Shown: positions 24,063-34,023 of the stretch, piece by piece
Numbering within the stretch: the first letter of the stretch is position 1
Layout of the letters: each line of letters begins with the position of its first letter
From: Pseudomonadota bacterium
Lineage (GTDB): Bacteria > Pseudomonadota > Alphaproteobacteria > Caulobacterales > Caulobacteraceae
Length of the DNA stretch: 64,000 nt
Assembly (NCBI GenBank): GCA_023434265.1
Contig: JAEYTA010000202.1
Span: 1 to 64,000 of the forward strand
Reading direction: 5' to 3'
The notes under the pieces: generated by a model
The model's database searches: none
Seen by the model: only the letters and a program-made list of their open reading frames with translations
Told to the model about the DNA's origin: nothing
Made by a program: the position numbers and the translations under genes

Positions 24063-25007
24063 TTGAACGCAGAATCCGAACGGGGCGCCGCCACACGCTG
24101 GGCGACGCCGGCGCTGTGGGGCCGGCTGGCCGTCAAGGCCTTCGCGCGCAGCTGGGGCCGCGACGTCATGCTTTACACGGGCGGGGTGTCGTTCTTCGCC
24201 CTGCTGGCGGTGTTCCCCGCCATCGCCATCCTGATCGGCTTCTACAAGGCGGTGCTGAGCATCGGCCAGGTCAGCGAGCAGGCCGCGGCCCTCGCCGACG
24301 TCATGCCCTACGCCGCCCGCGCCATCTTCCTGCAGGAGATCGGCCGTCTGGCCAACGCCTCGGCGAGCACGGTGTCGACCCAGAGCTTCCTCGCCCTGGT
24401 GATCGGCGGCTACGCCGCGCACCGCGGCTTCAAGGCCCTGCTGGCGGGGCTGAACCTGATCCACGACGAGACCGAGCCGCACGGCTTCTTCCGCTTCAAC
24501 CTGCTGGCCTTCTTCGTCGCCCTGTTCGCCTTCGCCCTGTTCACCGTGGTCTCGGGCGCGGTGGTCACCTCGCGCCTGCTCAAGCACGCGGGTCCCGGCG
24601 AGGCCGCCGGCGGGCTGCCGGCCAACGGCCTGTGGCCGGCGCTGGGCCTGGCGGTCGGCCTGACCCTGCTGTACCGCTACGCCATGTCCCACCGCACGCC
24701 GGTGGCCTGGGCCCCGGCCATCGTGGGCGGGGTGATCGCCACGATCTTCTCGACCGTCTCGTCGTGGCTGTGCGCCATCTACGTCGAGCAGATCGCGCCG
24801 CTGGGCGCGACCTACGGCTCGGTCGGCGCCGTGGTGGTGCTGCTGATCTGGCTGTCGTGGAACGTCAACGCCATCTTCTACGGCGGGGCCTTCGCGACCG
24901 AAATGGAGATCCTCGCGCGGTCCAGGGGAGCGCCCGACCTCGATGCCACGGGGGGTTCGGAGACCGTGGTCAGCCTGTCGGAGCGACGGGCGTCTCGACC
25001 ACGATAG
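24063..25007 (+). CDS. YihY/BrkB-family inner-membrane protein
   Basis: This 314-residue protein with about six membrane helices begins near WGRLAVKAFARSW and shows the family pattern LYTGGVSFFALLAVFPAIAIL, then LVIGGYAAHRGFKALLAGLN, and near the C terminus YGSVGAVVVLLIWLSWNVN followed by IFYGGAFATEME. It belongs to the family once called tRNA-processing RNase BN but now regarded as membrane proteins of uncertain role. The start is TTG 24063 with GGGGAA upstream; no ATG precedes the first conserved segment. The last 38 bp overlap the convergent TusA-like gene. Confidence 0.88.
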   Translation: MNAESERGAATRWATPALWGRLAVKAFARSWGRDVMLYTGGVSFFALLAVFPAIAILIGFYKAVLSIGQVSEQAAALADVMPYAARAIFLQEIGRLANASASTVSTQSFLALVIGGYAAHRGFKALLAGLNLIHDETEPHGFFRFNLLAFFVALFAFALFTVVSGAVVTSRLLKHAGPGEAAGGLPANGLWPALGLAVGLTLLYRYAMSHRTPVAWAPAIVGGVIATIFSTVSSWLCAIYVEQIAPLGATYGSVGAVVVLLIWLSWNVNAIFYGGAFATEMEILARSRGAPDLDATGGSETVVSLSERRASRPR

Positions 25008-25200
25008 ACAGCACCCCGTCGGCCTCCCCGACGGAGACGACGCGGCCGCCGAGGTCGGCCATCAGGAACGGCACGTCGATGCGCGCCATGGGGTCGGTGG
25101 CCAGCAGGGTCAGCCGCGTCCCCGCCGGGGCCGTGCGGATCGCCTTCTGAAGCTTGAGGCTGGGGGTCGGGCAGCGGTGGCCGCGCGCGTCGACGATCAT
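24970..25200 (-). CDS. TusA-family sulfur carrier protein
   Basis: The 76-residue protein begins MIVDARGHRCPTPSLKLQKAI, carrying the TusA CPxP motif with the sulfur-accepting Cys (about residue 10), followed by the LLATDPMARIDVPFLM two-layer alpha/beta core. Homologues relay persulfide sulfur for tRNA thiolation or other sulfur transfer. Its ATG overlaps the stop of the upstream CinA-C gene by 4 bp, so the two are co-translated. The sulfur donor and acceptor are unknown; the genome's mercaptopyruvate sulfurtransferase at 8213 is one possible donor. Confidence 0.85.
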   Translation of the reverse strand: MIVDARGHRCPTPSLKLQKAIRTAPAGTRLTLLATDPMARIDVPFLMADLGGRVVSVGEADGVLSIVVETPVAPTG

Positions 25201-25688
25201 GCGCCGATCCGGTCGAGCAGCAGGCCCAGGGCGGTGCGCACGCTCTCCAGCCGCACCGCGTCGCGGCCGATGTCGCCGAAGCGGTGCTCGACATGGATGA
25301 GTCCGGCCGGGCCGGCGGCGGCGAAATGCACCAGGCCGACGGGCTTCTCGGGGGAGCCGCCGCCGGGGCCGGCGACGCCGGTGACGGCCACCGAGACGCC
25401 GGCGTCGGAATGGCGTAGCGCCCCCTCGGCCATCGCGCGGGCGACGGGCTCGGACACCGCGCCGTGCGCGTCGATGAGATCGGCCGGGACGCCCAGCATC
25501 CCGGTCTTGGCGGCGTTGCTGTAGGTGACGAAGCCGCGGTCCAGGGCGACGGAGGAGCCGGGCACGGCGGTGATGGCGCCGGCGACCAGGCCGCCGGTGC
25601 AGCTTTCGGCGCAGGCGACGGTCACGCCGCGCGCGGCGGCTTCCTCCACCACGCGTCGGGCCAGCGCCTGGATGTCGTAGGAGAACAT
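25197..25688 (-). CDS. pncC: Nicotinamide-nucleotide amidohydrolase (CinA C-terminal domain)
   Basis: This 163-residue stand-alone CinA-C protein has VACAESCTGGLVAGAIT, FVTYSNAAKTGMLGV and VAVTGVAGPGGGSPEKPVGLVHFA, which are the conserved blocks of the deamidase. PncC hydrolyses nicotinamide mononucleotide to nicotinate mononucleotide and ammonia in NAD salvage. The N-terminal MocF-like domain of full CinA is absent. ATG 25688 is chosen (GGAAAGGG upstream); a GTG 18 nt earlier is possible. It is upstream of and overlaps the TusA-like gene. Confidence 0.9.
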   Translation of the reverse strand: MFSYDIQALARRVVEEAAARGVTVACAESCTGGLVAGAITAVPGSSVALDRGFVTYSNAAKTGMLGVPADLIDAHGAVSEPVARAMAEGALRHSDAGVSVAVTGVAGPGGGSPEKPVGLVHFAAAGPAGLIHVEHRFGDIGRDAVRLESVRTALGLLLDRIGA

Positions 25689-25766
25689 GGAGAGCCCTTT
25701 CCGCACCGGGGGCGAGTCACGCTAGGCTCCTGCCGCGCCGGGTCGGCGGCATCATACGGGGCGGGC

Positions 25767-28061
25767 ATGAGCGAGACCACCATGGACACGGCGCCCGCGG
25801 CGCCCGCCGACCGGCTGACGCTGATCCTGTTCGCCGTCGCCATCTTCACCTCGGCCTCGCTGGTCTTCGTGGTCCAGCCGATGGTGACCAAGCTGATCCT
25901 GCCGATGCTGGGCGGATCGCCGGCGGTGTGGAACACGGCCATGGTCTTCTTCCAGGCCGCGCTTCTGGCCGGCTACGGCTACGCCCACCTGCTGCAGCGC
26001 ATCGGCTCGATCAAGGCCCAGGTCGGCGTGCACCTGGCGCTGCTGGCGGTCGCGGCCCTGTTCCTGCCGCTGCAGGTCAGCGGGCTGACCGGGGAGCCCG
26101 ATCCGGCCGCGCCGATCCTGTGGCTGCTGGCCACGCTGACGCTGTCGGTCGGCGCGCCCTTCGCGGTGCTGTCGGCCACGGCTCCGCTGCTGCAGGCCTG
26201 GTACGCGCGGGTGCGGGCGGGCCACGCCGACGGCCAGAATCCCTACGTGCTCTACGCCGCCTCCAACCTCGGCAGCTTCCTGGCGCTGCTGTCCTATCCG
26301 GCGCTGATCGAGCCGCTGGCGACGCTGTCGGGCCAGCGCTGGGGCTGGAGCGGCGGCTACGCGGCCTTCGTGCTGATGGTGGTGGTGCTGGCCTTCGTCG
26401 TCTGGCGCCGTCGCGTCGATCGCGCCGAGCCCGCCCCGCTGGCCCGTTCGGCGCCGATGTCGTGGCGCGAGAAGGGGATTCTGGTCCTGCTCGCCGCCGC
26501 GCCGTCCAGCCTGATGCTCGGGGTCACCGCCCACCTGTCGACCGACGTGGCCTCGGCGCCCTTCCTGTGGGTTATCCCGCTGGCGCTGTACCTGCTGACC
26601 TTCGTCATCGCCTTCCAGACCCGGCCGTGGATCCCGCTGCCGATCACCCTCGTCATCCAGGGCGCGGTCGGGGCGGTGGTGGTGCTGATCGTGGCCTTCC
26701 GCTCGGCCAACTGGGGCATGGCCTTCGGCATCCACCTGCTGGCCTTCTTCTTCGCGGCGCTGATGTGCCACCAGTTGCTGGCGGCGCGGCGGCCGGCGCC
26801 GGACCGGCTGACGGAGTTCTACCTGCTGCTGTCGGTCGGCGGCGTGGTCGGCGGGGCCTTCACCGCCCTGCTGGCCCCGGTGATCTTCAACATGGTCTGG
26901 GAGTATCCGCTGGTGCTGGTGCTGGTCGGGCTGGCCCGGCCGTGGGGCCGCGGGCCGCTGAGCCGGGGGCAGGTCGCGCTGCTGCTGGTCGCCGGCGTGG
27001 TCGCCCTGTCGCCGGTGCTGCTGTCGCTGTGGCTGAACGCCAACGACGCGGCGCGCGGCCGCTTCTACGAGATCTTCCCGGCCGGCATGGGCCAGCTGGC
27101 CATGATCATGCTCATCCCGGCGGCGATCTGCGCCTTCCTGGTCCGCGACCGGGCGCTGGCCTTCACCGCCGTGCTGGTGATGATCACCCTGTCGGCGCAG
27201 TGGATCGCGCGCGGCTACGACTGGAGCTATTCGGGGCGCAGTTTCTTCGGCGTCATGCGGGTGGCCAACGCCCCCGACCCGCGCATGGGGGGCGACGTGC
27301 ACGTGCTGATGCACGGCACCACCCTGCACGGGGCGCAGGCGCGCAACGAACTGAACCAGTGCGCGCCGACGCTGTACTACAACGTCGCCACGCCGATCGG
27401 GCAGTCGGCGTTGATGGTGCAGCGGCGCGGGCCGGCGCGGATCGGCGTGGTCGGGCAGGGCTCGGGAGCGATGGCCGCCTACAAGCGGCCCGAGGACCGC
27501 ATGACCTTCTTCGAGATCGACCCCATGGTCGACGAGCTGTCGCGCGACCCGCAGTGGTTCAGCTACATCTCCGACTGCGCCGAGGGGCCCGTCGACACGG
27601 TGCTGGGGGACGCCCGACTGACGCTGGAGAAGCAGCCGGCCGGCAGCTACGACCTGCTGATCATCGACGCCTTCTCCTCGGACGCCGTGCCGACGCACCT
27701 GCTGACCGAGGAGGCCGTGGCCGGCTATCTGCGTCTGCTGAAGCCGAACGGGGTGGTGCTGCTGCACCTGTCGAACCGCAATCTCGAAATCACCCTGCCG
27801 GCCGTCGCCGCGGCCCAGGCGCTGGGCGTGCCGGCGCTGCACCAGATCTACTACGAGACCGACGCCACGCCGGAGATGGCCGAGGCCTCGACCGAGGTGG
27901 TGATCCTGGGTCGCAGCGAGGCGGCGCTGGCCGACTTCCGCGCCGACGCTCGCTGGAAGGCGCCGCAGCGCACCGGCGTGCGGCCGTGGACCGACGACTA
28001 CGTCAACCTGTTCGGAGCCCTGTGGCGCGGCTGGTTCCCGCCGCCCGAGCGGCCCTACTAG
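25767..28061 (+). CDS. Membrane-fused spermidine-synthase-like protein
   Basis: This 764-residue fusion has about 14 hydrophobic segments in residues 15-490 (opening [20 protein letters not shown], with the family block [20 protein letters not shown]) followed by a soluble Rossmann domain (about 530-745). The latter has [31 protein letters not shown] and [18 protein letters not shown], as in polyamine aminopropyltransferases. Members of this fused MFS/SpeE-like group are common in proteobacteria, but their product is not established. No speD is visible nearby. The stop shares CTAG with convergent ispDF. Confidence 0.88.
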   Translation: MSETTMDTAPAAPADRLTLILFAVAIFTSASLVFVVQPMVTKLILPMLGGSPAVWNTAMVFFQAALLAGYGYAHLLQRIGSIKAQVGVHLALLAVAALFLPLQVSGLTGEPDPAAPILWLLATLTLSVGAPFAVLSATAPLLQAWYARVRAGHADGQNPYVLYAASNLGSFLALLSYPALIEPLATLSGQRWGWSGGYAAFVLMVVVLAFVVWRRRVDRAEPAPLARSAPMSWREKGILVLLAAAPSSLMLGVTAHLSTDVASAPFLWVIPLALYLLTFVIAFQTRPWIPLPITLVIQGAVGAVVVLIVAFRSANWGMAFGIHLLAFFFAALMCHQLLAARRPAPDRLTEFYLLLSVGGVVGGAFTALLAPVIFNMVWEYPLVLVLVGLARPWGRGPLSRGQVALLLVAGVVALSPVLLSLWLNANDAARGRFYEIFPAGMGQLAMIMLIPAAICAFLVRDRALAFTAVLVMITLSAQWIARGYDWSYSGRSFFGVMRVANAPDPRMGGDVHVLMHGTTLHGAQARNELNQCAPTLYYNVATPIGQSALMVQRRGPARIGVVGQGSGAMAAYKRPEDRMTFFEIDPMVDELSRDPQWFSYISDCAEGPVDTVLGDARLTLEKQPAGSYDLLIIDAFSSDAVPTHLLTEEAVAGYLRLLKPNGVVLLHLSNRNLEITLPAVAAAQALGVPALHQIYYETDATPEMAEASTEVVILGRSEAALADFRADARWKAPQRTGVRPWTDDYVNLFGALWRGWFPPPERPY

Positions 28062-29212
28062 GCCACGGGAAGTTCGACCGTCGCCACCGCCTGGGCCGCC
28101 AGCCCCTCGCCGCGGCCGGTGAAGCCCAGCCTCTCGGTCGTGGTCGCCTTGACGCTGACGGCGTCGAGCGGCAGCGCCAGCAGGGCCGCCAGACGCTCCC
28201 GCATGGCCTGCCGGTGCGGCTTCACCTTCGGGCGCTCGCAGATCAGGGTGACGTCGACGTTGACCAGCCGGCCGCCGCGGGCGTGCAGGCGCTCCACCGC
28301 ATGGGTCAGGAAGCGGTCCGAGGCGGCGCCCTTCCACTGCGGGTCGGTGGGCGGGAAATGGTCGCCGATGTCGCCGTCGCCCATGGCCCCGAGGATGGCG
28401 TCGGTGAGGGCGTGCAGGCCGGCGTCGGCGTCGGAGTGGCCGATCAGGGTCCGGTCGTGGGCGATCTCGACGCCGCACAGCCAGACCGCGTCGCCGGGAC
28501 CCCAACGGTGCACGTCGAATCCCGAGCCGACGCGGGTCTGGCGGGGGATCAGGGCCTCGGCCATGGCGAAATCCTCGGGAAAGGTCAGCTTCATCAGGCG
28601 GGGGTCGCCGTCGACGACGCGAACGCGGCCGCCGGCGCGCTGGACGACCGTCGCCTCGTCGGTGGCGGCTTCGCCCGCGGGCCAGGCCGCATAGGCGTCG
28701 ACCAGGGTCTTCAGCCGGAAGGCCTGCGGGGTCTGGGCGCGCCACAGGCCGGCACGCTCGACCGGGTCGGCGACGAGACCGTCGGCGGCGCGGCGCAGGC
28801 TGTCGGCCACCGGCAGGGCGGGCAGGGCGCCGTCGGCCTCTTCGAGCGCCGTGAGACAGCGGGCGATGACGTCGCGGCCCAGCAGGGGGCGGGCGGCGTC
28901 GTGGACCAGGACGGGCCGGGAGTCGGGGTCGCCGAGCGCGGCGAGGCCGTTGCGCACCGAGTCGGCGCGGCTGGCCCCGCCGCAGACGGCGCGCCAGCCG
29001 GACAGGCCGCGGAGGGCGGCCTCGAGCTCGGCCTCCGCACCGGTCGGAATCACCACCACGAGCTCCCCGGCCCCGGCCAGCAGCAGAGCCTCGACGGACC
29101 AGCGGATCACCGGCTTGCCGCCCAGCAGCCGCCACTGCTTGGCCCCGCCGGCGCGCGAGCCGGAGCCGGCGGCGACGACCACGGCGGCGAAGGCGGGGAG
29201 GGGAGAAGCCAT
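28058..29212 (-). CDS. ispDF: Bifunctional MEP-pathway enzyme IspDF
   Basis: This 384-residue fusion carries two steps of isoprenoid synthesis. Residues about 1-225 are 2-C-methyl-D-erythritol 4-phosphate cytidylyltransferase ([39 protein letters not shown]). Residues about 226-384 are 2-C-methyl-D-erythritol 2,4-cyclodiphosphate synthase ([11 protein letters not shown] with metal-binding Dx[48 protein letters not shown]). The IspDF fusion is typical of alphaproteobacteria. It is divergent from dusB, separated by 63 bp. Confidence 0.97.
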   Translation of the reverse strand: MASPLPAFAAVVVAAGSGSRAGGAKQWRLLGGKPVIRWSVEALLLAGAGELVVVIPTGAEAELEAALRGLSGWRAVCGGASRADSVRNGLAALGDPDSRPVLVHDAARPLLGRDVIARCLTALEEADGALPALPVADSLRRAADGLVADPVERAGLWRAQTPQAFRLKTLVDAYAAWPAGEAATDEATVVQRAGGRVRVVDGDPRLMKLTFPEDFAMAEALIPRQTRVGSGFDVHRWGPGDAVWLCGVEIAHDRTLIGHSDADAGLHALTDAILGAMGDGDIGDHFPPTDPQWKGAASDRFLTHAVERLHARGGRLVNVDVTLICERPKVKPHRQAMRERLAALLALPLDAVSVKATTTERLGFTGRGEGLAAQAVATVELPVA

Positions 29213-29275
29213 GCCGGCCTTCTAATCGCCGCCGTCATGCTTGACGAGAGGCCCGTCTGGCGGCGGTAAGGGCGG

Positions 29276-30328
29276 ATGAACGCAGGACTGCAGATCGGCG
29301 ACGTGTGGGTGCCCGGGCGGGTGCTCACCGCGCCCATGACCGGCATCACCGACCTGCCGTTCCGCCTGCTCGCCAGCCGGCTGGGGGCGGCCTATGTCGC
29401 CACCGAGATGGTCGCCGCCGCCGAGCTGGCCCGGGCGCGTCCCGACGTGGTGCGGCGCGCGGCGGTCGGCGAGGGCCTGCCGCTGACCGTGATCCAGCTG
29501 GTCGGGCGCGATCCGGGAGCCATGGCCGAGGGGGCGCGCATGGCCGAGAAGGCCGGCGCCGACATCGTCGATCTCAACTTCGGCTGCCCGGCCAAGGAGG
29601 TGGCGGCGGCGGCCTGCGGCTCGGCCCTGATGCGCACGCCCGACCTGGCCTGCCGGCTGATGGAGGCGGCGGTCGCGGCGACCTCGCGGCCGGTGACGGT
29701 GAAGATGCGCCTCGGCTGGGACGAGGCCAGCCGCAACGCGGCGGAGCTGGCCCGGCGGGCGGAGCAGATCGGGGTGAAGGCGGTCACGGTGCACGGCCGC
29801 ACGCGCCAGCAGTTCTACACCGGCCGCGCCGACTGGGCGGCGGTCGGAGAGGTGAAGGGGGCGGTGTCGATCCCGGTGATCGTCAACGGCGACATCCTGA
29901 CGGCCGACGACGCGCGGGCGGCGCTGGCGCAGTCGGGGGCCGACGCCCTGATGCTGGGTCGCGGCGTCTACGGGCGGCCGTGGCTGGCGGCCCACCTCGA
30001 GCGGGCGCTGGCCGACGGGACGGTGCTGCGCGAGCCCGACCGGGAAGAGCGGCAGGCTATCGTCATCGAACACCTGCGCGCCTCGGTTGGCTTCTATGGC
30101 CTGCCGCTGGGCCTGAAGATGTTCCGCAAGCACCTCGGCTGGTACATCGAACAGGCCCCTTGGCCGGTCGATCCGGGTGAGCGGCGCGGGGCCAAGGCGC
30201 GGCTGTGCCGGCTGGAGACGCCGGGGGAGGTCGAGGCGGCGCTGGCGGCGCTGTGGCGGCCAGTGACACATTCCGGCAACTCTGCTGTTGATATCGAGCC
30301 ACAGTTGGCGGAAGCTGGCGCCGCATGA
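29276..30328 (+). CDS. dusB: tRNA-dihydrouridine synthase (DusB/NifR3 family)
   Basis: This 350-residue FMN-dependent TIM-barrel protein reduces uridines in tRNA D loops. Visible are APMTGITDLPFRLLASRLGA at the N terminus, VIQLVGRDP, the catalytic Cys104 in DLNFGCPAKEV, KMRLGWDE, TVHGRTRQQFYTGRADW and DALMLGRGVYGRPWL. ATG 29276 has TAAGGGCGG upstream. Its stop overlaps the ntrY start (ATGA). In many alphaproteobacteria this gene (nifR3) precedes ntrB-ntrC-ntrY-ntrX; here ntrY follows directly. Confidence 0.96.
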   Translation: MNAGLQIGDVWVPGRVLTAPMTGITDLPFRLLASRLGAAYVATEMVAAAELARARPDVVRRAAVGEGLPLTVIQLVGRDPGAMAEGARMAEKAGADIVDLNFGCPAKEVAAAACGSALMRTPDLACRLMEAAVAATSRPVTVKMRLGWDEASRNAAELARRAEQIGVKAVTVHGRTRQQFYTGRADWAAVGEVKGAVSIPVIVNGDILTADDARAALAQSGADALMLGRGVYGRPWLAAHLERALADGTVLREPDREERQAIVIEHLRASVGFYGLPLGLKMFRKHLGWYIEQAPWPVDPGERRGAKARLCRLETPGEVEAALAALWRPVTHSGNSAVDIEPQLAEAGAA

Positions 30329-32598
30329 CGGACACGCCCGCCGCCGACGAAGCGCATGAAGCCGACCCACGCGGCCCGGCGCGTTGGTTCGCCGGCTGGT
30401 CCGAGGACCGCCGCCGCAACGCCTTCCTCATCGCCTACGTCCTCGCCTTCCTGATCAGCGGGGCGGCGATCTGGCTGCTGGCCACGGCCCCCGGCGCGAG
30501 CGGACGGGAATCCGCCAGCCAGGCGGTGCTGGGGGTGCTGGCGGTCAACCTGCTGCTGATCGGGGGACTGGCCGTGATCATCGGCCGGCGGGTGCTGGTG
30601 CTGGTGCGCCGCCGCACCCACGCCGGCGCGCGACTGCACCTGCGCTTCGTGACCCTGTTCTCGCTGGTGGCGCTGGTTCCGGCGGTGGCCATCGCCCTGG
30701 TGTTCGGCGTGCTGGTCAACCGCGGGGTCGACCAGTGGTTCAGCGACAACGTGCAGGCGGCGGTCGAGAACGGGGCGGACATCGGACGCGCCTACACCGC
30801 CGACGTCTCCGCCCAGATGGACGGCGATCTGGCGGTGATCGCGGAACAGCTGGAGGGCGTACGGCCGCTGTTCGAGAACCGCATCCAGTTTTCCGACGCC
30901 CTGGCCCAGGTCGGCGAGTTGTTCGGCTATCCGGCCATCTACATCCTCGGCCCGGAGGGCGAGGTTCTGGCCGGCGGCGAGGGGCTGAACGCCCCGCCGT
31001 ACGTCGCCCCGTCCATGGCGGCGCTTGAGGAGGCGGCCGGAGCCGAGGAGCCCTCGGTGCAGCAGGTCACCCAGAACCCCGACGCCGTGCGCGGCCTGAT
31101 GGCCTTTCCGGCCTATGGTGACGCCTATCTCTACGTCGTGCGACCGGTCCGTCCGGGCCTGATCGCACAACTGGCGGAAGCCGAGCAGTCGATCGTCGCC
31201 TACCGCGAGGCCGAGGAGAGCCGTGACCGCATCCAGGCGGCCTTCGCCCTGAGCTATCTCGAGACCGCCCTGCTGGTGCTGGTCGGGGCGGTGTGGCTGG
31301 GCATGTCGGCGGCGAGCGCCATCTCGGCGCCCATCGGCCGGCTGGTCGAGGCGGCGGACCGGGCCGCCGGCGGCGACCTGTCGGCCCGCGTCGACGACCG
31401 CGAGGGGCCGGGCGAGATCCAGACCCTGTCGGCGGCCTTCAACCGCATGACCGGCGATCTCGAGGCGCAGCAGGCGGCGCTCAGGGCCGCCAGCGAGGAG
31501 GCGAGGGGGCGCACGGTCTTCATCGAGACCGTGCTGTCGGGGGTCTCGGCGGGGGTGATCGGCGTCGACCGGCAGAGGCGCGTGTCGGCGATCAACGACA
31601 GCGCGGTCGAACTGCTGGGCATCGGCGACGCCGAGATCATCGGCCGGCCGCTGGGCGAGGTGTCGCCCGAGCTGAGCGAACTGGCCGGGCGGGCCGAGGC
31701 GCACATCGAGGAGGAGATCGACGTCTCCAACGGCGGGGAGAGCCGGCGTCTGCGGGTGCGCATCGAGGGTGGCCTTGGCGGCGAGATGGTGCTGACCTTC
31801 GACGACATCACCCGGCTGGTCACGGCCCAAAGGAATGCCGCCTGGCGGGACGTGGCTCGGCGCATCGCCCACGAGATCAAGAACCCGCTGACGCCGATCC
31901 AGCTGTCGGCCGAGCGCCTGCGCCGGCGCTACCGCAAGCAGGTCGGCGACGACGTCGAGGTGTTCGACCGCTGCACCGAGACCATCATCCGCCAGGTGGG
32001 CGACATTGGCCGCATGGTTGACGAGTTCTCGTCCTTCGCGCGCATGCCGGCCCCGCGCTTCACCGCCGAGAACCCGGCCGAGCTGCTGCGCGAGGCGGTG
32101 TTCGCCCAGCGGGTGGCGGCGCCCGGAATCGGGGTCGAGCTGGCCGAGGCCCTGCCCAAGGCGGTGCTGCACGCAGACGGCCGCATGGTCGGCCAGGCCC
32201 TGACCAACATCCTCAAGAACGCCGGCGAGGCCGTGGCCGCCCGCCGCGACGCCGATCTGCGCCCGGGCGACGAGAACGGACCCGGCATTCTGGCCAGCCT
32301 GACGGTCGAGGACGGGCTGGCGACCTTCGTCGTCGAGGACGACGGTCCCGGCCTGCCGGCGCGCGACCGCGACCGGCTGACCGAACCCTATGTGACCACG
32401 CGCGAGAAGGGCACGGGCCTCGGCCTGGCCATCGTCAAGCGCATCTGCGAGGAGCACGGCGGCGAGCTGAAGCTGGCCGACGCCGAGACTCTGACCGGTG
32501 CGCGCGTGTGTCTGATCTTTCCCCTGAAGGCGGCCGCCGCGGCCGGGAGCAAGGGCGCCGCGGCGTCCGCGAGCCCGGCGCGCGCGGTCGCGGAATAG
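30325..32598 (+). CDS. ntrY: Sensor histidine kinase NtrY
   Basis: The 757-residue membrane kinase has N-terminal transmembrane helices (about 35-55, 70-92, 108-130), a periplasmic sensor segment (about 131-310), another helix, a HAMP linker (SAPIGRLVEAADRAAGGDLSAR), and a PAS-like region (VIGVDRQRRVSAINDSA). The phosphoacceptor His516 lies in RRIAHEIKNPLTPIQLSAER, and the catalytic ATPase domain has VEDDGPGLP and KGTGLGLAIVKRICEEHGG. With NtrX it forms a two-component pair linked in alphaproteobacteria to nitrogen, redox and envelope control. It is coupled to dusB; ntrX starts 9 nt later. Confidence 0.95.
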   Translation: MTDTPAADEAHEADPRGPARWFAGWSEDRRRNAFLIAYVLAFLISGAAIWLLATAPGASGRESASQAVLGVLAVNLLLIGGLAVIIGRRVLVLVRRRTHAGARLHLRFVTLFSLVALVPAVAIALVFGVLVNRGVDQWFSDNVQAAVENGADIGRAYTADVSAQMDGDLAVIAEQLEGVRPLFENRIQFSDALAQVGELFGYPAIYILGPEGEVLAGGEGLNAPPYVAPSMAALEEAAGAEEPSVQQVTQNPDAVRGLMAFPAYGDAYLYVVRPVRPGLIAQLAEAEQSIVAYREAEESRDRIQAAFALSYLETALLVLVGAVWLGMSAASAISAPIGRLVEAADRAAGGDLSARVDDREGPGEIQTLSAAFNRMTGDLEAQQAALRAASEEARGRTVFIETVLSGVSAGVIGVDRQRRVSAINDSAVELLGIGDAEIIGRPLGEVSPELSELAGRAEAHIEEEIDVSNGGESRRLRVRIEGGLGGEMVLTFDDITRLVTAQRNAAWRDVARRIAHEIKNPLTPIQLSAERLRRRYRKQVGDDVEVFDRCTETIIRQVGDIGRMVDEFSSFARMPAPRFTAENPAELLREAVFAQRVAAPGIGVELAEALPKAVLHADGRMVGQALTNILKNAGEAVAARRDADLRPGDENGPGILASLTVEDGLATFVVEDDGPGLPARDRDRLTEPYVTTREKGTGLGLAIVKRICEEHGGELKLADAETLTGARVCLIFPLKAAAAAGSKGAAASASPARAVAE

Positions 32599-32607
32599 CG
32601 AGGCGTC

Positions 32608-34023
32608 ATGCGATCCACGGGAGCCGACATTCTGGTCGTCGACGACGAGGCCGACATCCGCGAGCTGGTCTCCGGCCTGCTCGAGGACGAGGGGCACGCC
32701 GTGCGCGTCGCCGCCAACTCCGACGAGGCCCTGGCCGCGATCCGGGCGCGCAAGCCGTCGTTGGCCCTGCTCGACATCTGGATGCAGGGCGGCGGGCTGG
32801 ACGGGCTGGAGCTGCTGGACCTGATCAAGGAGCTTGACCCGGACCTGCCCGTGGTCATGATCTCCGGCCACGGCAACATCGAGACGGCGGTCAGCGCGCT
32901 CCAGCGCGGGGCCTATGACTTCATCGAAAAGCCGTTCAAGTCCGACCGCTTGGTGGTGGTTGTTCAGCGTGCGCTGGAAGCCTCGGCCTTGAAGCGCGAG
33001 AACCGCCGGCTGCGCGCCCAGGTGGCCGCCCCGACCGGGCTGATCGGCAAGTCGGCGGCGGCGCAGGCGCTGCGCGGCACCATCGCCAAGGTGGCCCCGG
33101 CCAACAGCCGGGTGCTGATCTCGGGACCCCCGGGCTCGGGCAAGGAGCTGGTGGCCCGCCAGATCCACGAGGCCAGCGCCCGGTCGCGCGGCGAGTTCGT
33201 GGCCATCGCCGCCGCCGGCATGACCCCGGAGCGGCTCGACGTCGAGCTGTTCGGCGAGGAGGGCGTCGACGGCCGGCCGCGCAAGATCGGCGTGTTCGAG
33301 CGCGCCCACGGCGGCACCCTGTACCTCGACGACGTCGGCGACATGCCGCGCGAGAGCCAGAGCCGGGTGCTGCGCGTGCTGGTCGAGCAGCGCTTCCGCC
33401 GCGTGGGCGGCGAGCAGGACGTGCAGGTCGACGTGCGGGTGATCACCTCGACCTCGCGCGACCTGAAGGAGGAGATCGCCGCCGGCCGCTTCCGCGAGGA
33501 CCTGTTCCACCGGCTGAACGTGGTGCCAATCCGGGTGCCGCCGCTGGCCGAGCGGCGCGAGGACATCGCCGAACTGGTCGAATATTTCATCGAAAGCCTG
33601 GCGACCTCGCAGGGGCTGCCGCGGCGGCGGCTGGGCGACGACGCCATCGCCGTGCTCCAGGTCCATCCGTGGCCCGGCAACGTCCGCCAACTGCGCAACA
33701 ACGTCGAGCGGCTGCTGATTCTCGCCACCGGCGACCCGTCCGAGCCGATCGGCGCCGACGCCCTGCCGCAAGAGGCGACCAACGCCGGGGCCTCCGGCTC
33801 GCTGGGCGCGGAGCGCATCATCGCCCTGCCGCTGCGCGAGGCGCGAGAGGTGTTCGAGCGCGAATACCTCGCGGCCCAGATCATGCGCTTCGGCGGCAAC
33901 ATCAGCCGCACCGCCGCCTTCATCGGCATGGAGCGGTCGGCGCTGCACAGAAAGCTGAAGTCGCTGGGCGTCTCGCCGGCCCGCGGCGGCGAGGACATGG
34001 AAGAAGGAAACGCCGAGGCATGA
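32608..34023 (+). CDS. ntrX: NtrX response regulator (AAA+ type, without GAFTGA)
   Basis: This 471-residue partner of NtrY has a receiver domain (DILVVDDEADIREL; phosphorylatable Asp56 in LLDIWM), an AAA+ domain (Walker A SGPPGSGKELVAR, Walker B-like GGTLYLDDVGDMP, LFHRLNVVPIRVPPL, WPGNVRQLRNNVERLL) and a C-terminal Fis-type helix-turn-helix (NISRTAAFIGMERSALHRKL). The sigma-54-contacting GAFTGA loop is missing: LFGEEGVDGRPRKIGVFE stands where LFGHEKGAFTGA would be. It therefore probably regulates sigma-70 promoters by binding alone. Its stop overlaps the start of the transaminase gene by 4 bp. Confidence 0.95.
   Translation: MRSTGADILVVDDEADIRELVSGLLEDEGHAVRVAANSDEALAAIRARKPSLALLDIWMQGGGLDGLELLDLIKELDPDLPVVMISGHGNIETAVSALQRGAYDFIEKPFKSDRLVVVVQRALEASALKRENRRLRAQVAAPTGLIGKSAAAQALRGTIAKVAPANSRVLISGPPGSGKELVARQIHEASARSRGEFVAIAAAGMTPERLDVELFGEEGVDGRPRKIGVFERAHGGTLYLDDVGDMPRESQSRVLRVLVEQRFRRVGGEQDVQVDVRVITSTSRDLKEEIAAGRFREDLFHRLNVVPIRVPPLAERREDIAELVEYFIESLATSQGLPRRRLGDDAIAVLQVHPWPGNVRQLRNNVERLLILATGDPSEPIGADALPQEATNAGASGSLGAERIIALPLREAREVFEREYLAAQIMRFGGNISRTAAFIGMERSALHRKLKSLGVSPARGGEDMEEGNAEA

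Noticed and set aside
22569..24692. 707-codon version of the PopA-like gene
   Set aside because: The extra N-terminal part overlaps the YihY gene on the other strand and lacks domain character; the protein proper begins at TTG 23879.
30094..33948. 1284-codon open frame antisense to ntrY-ntrX
   Set aside because: Low-complexity translation, no recognisable domain; the plus strand encodes well-conserved NtrY and NtrX.
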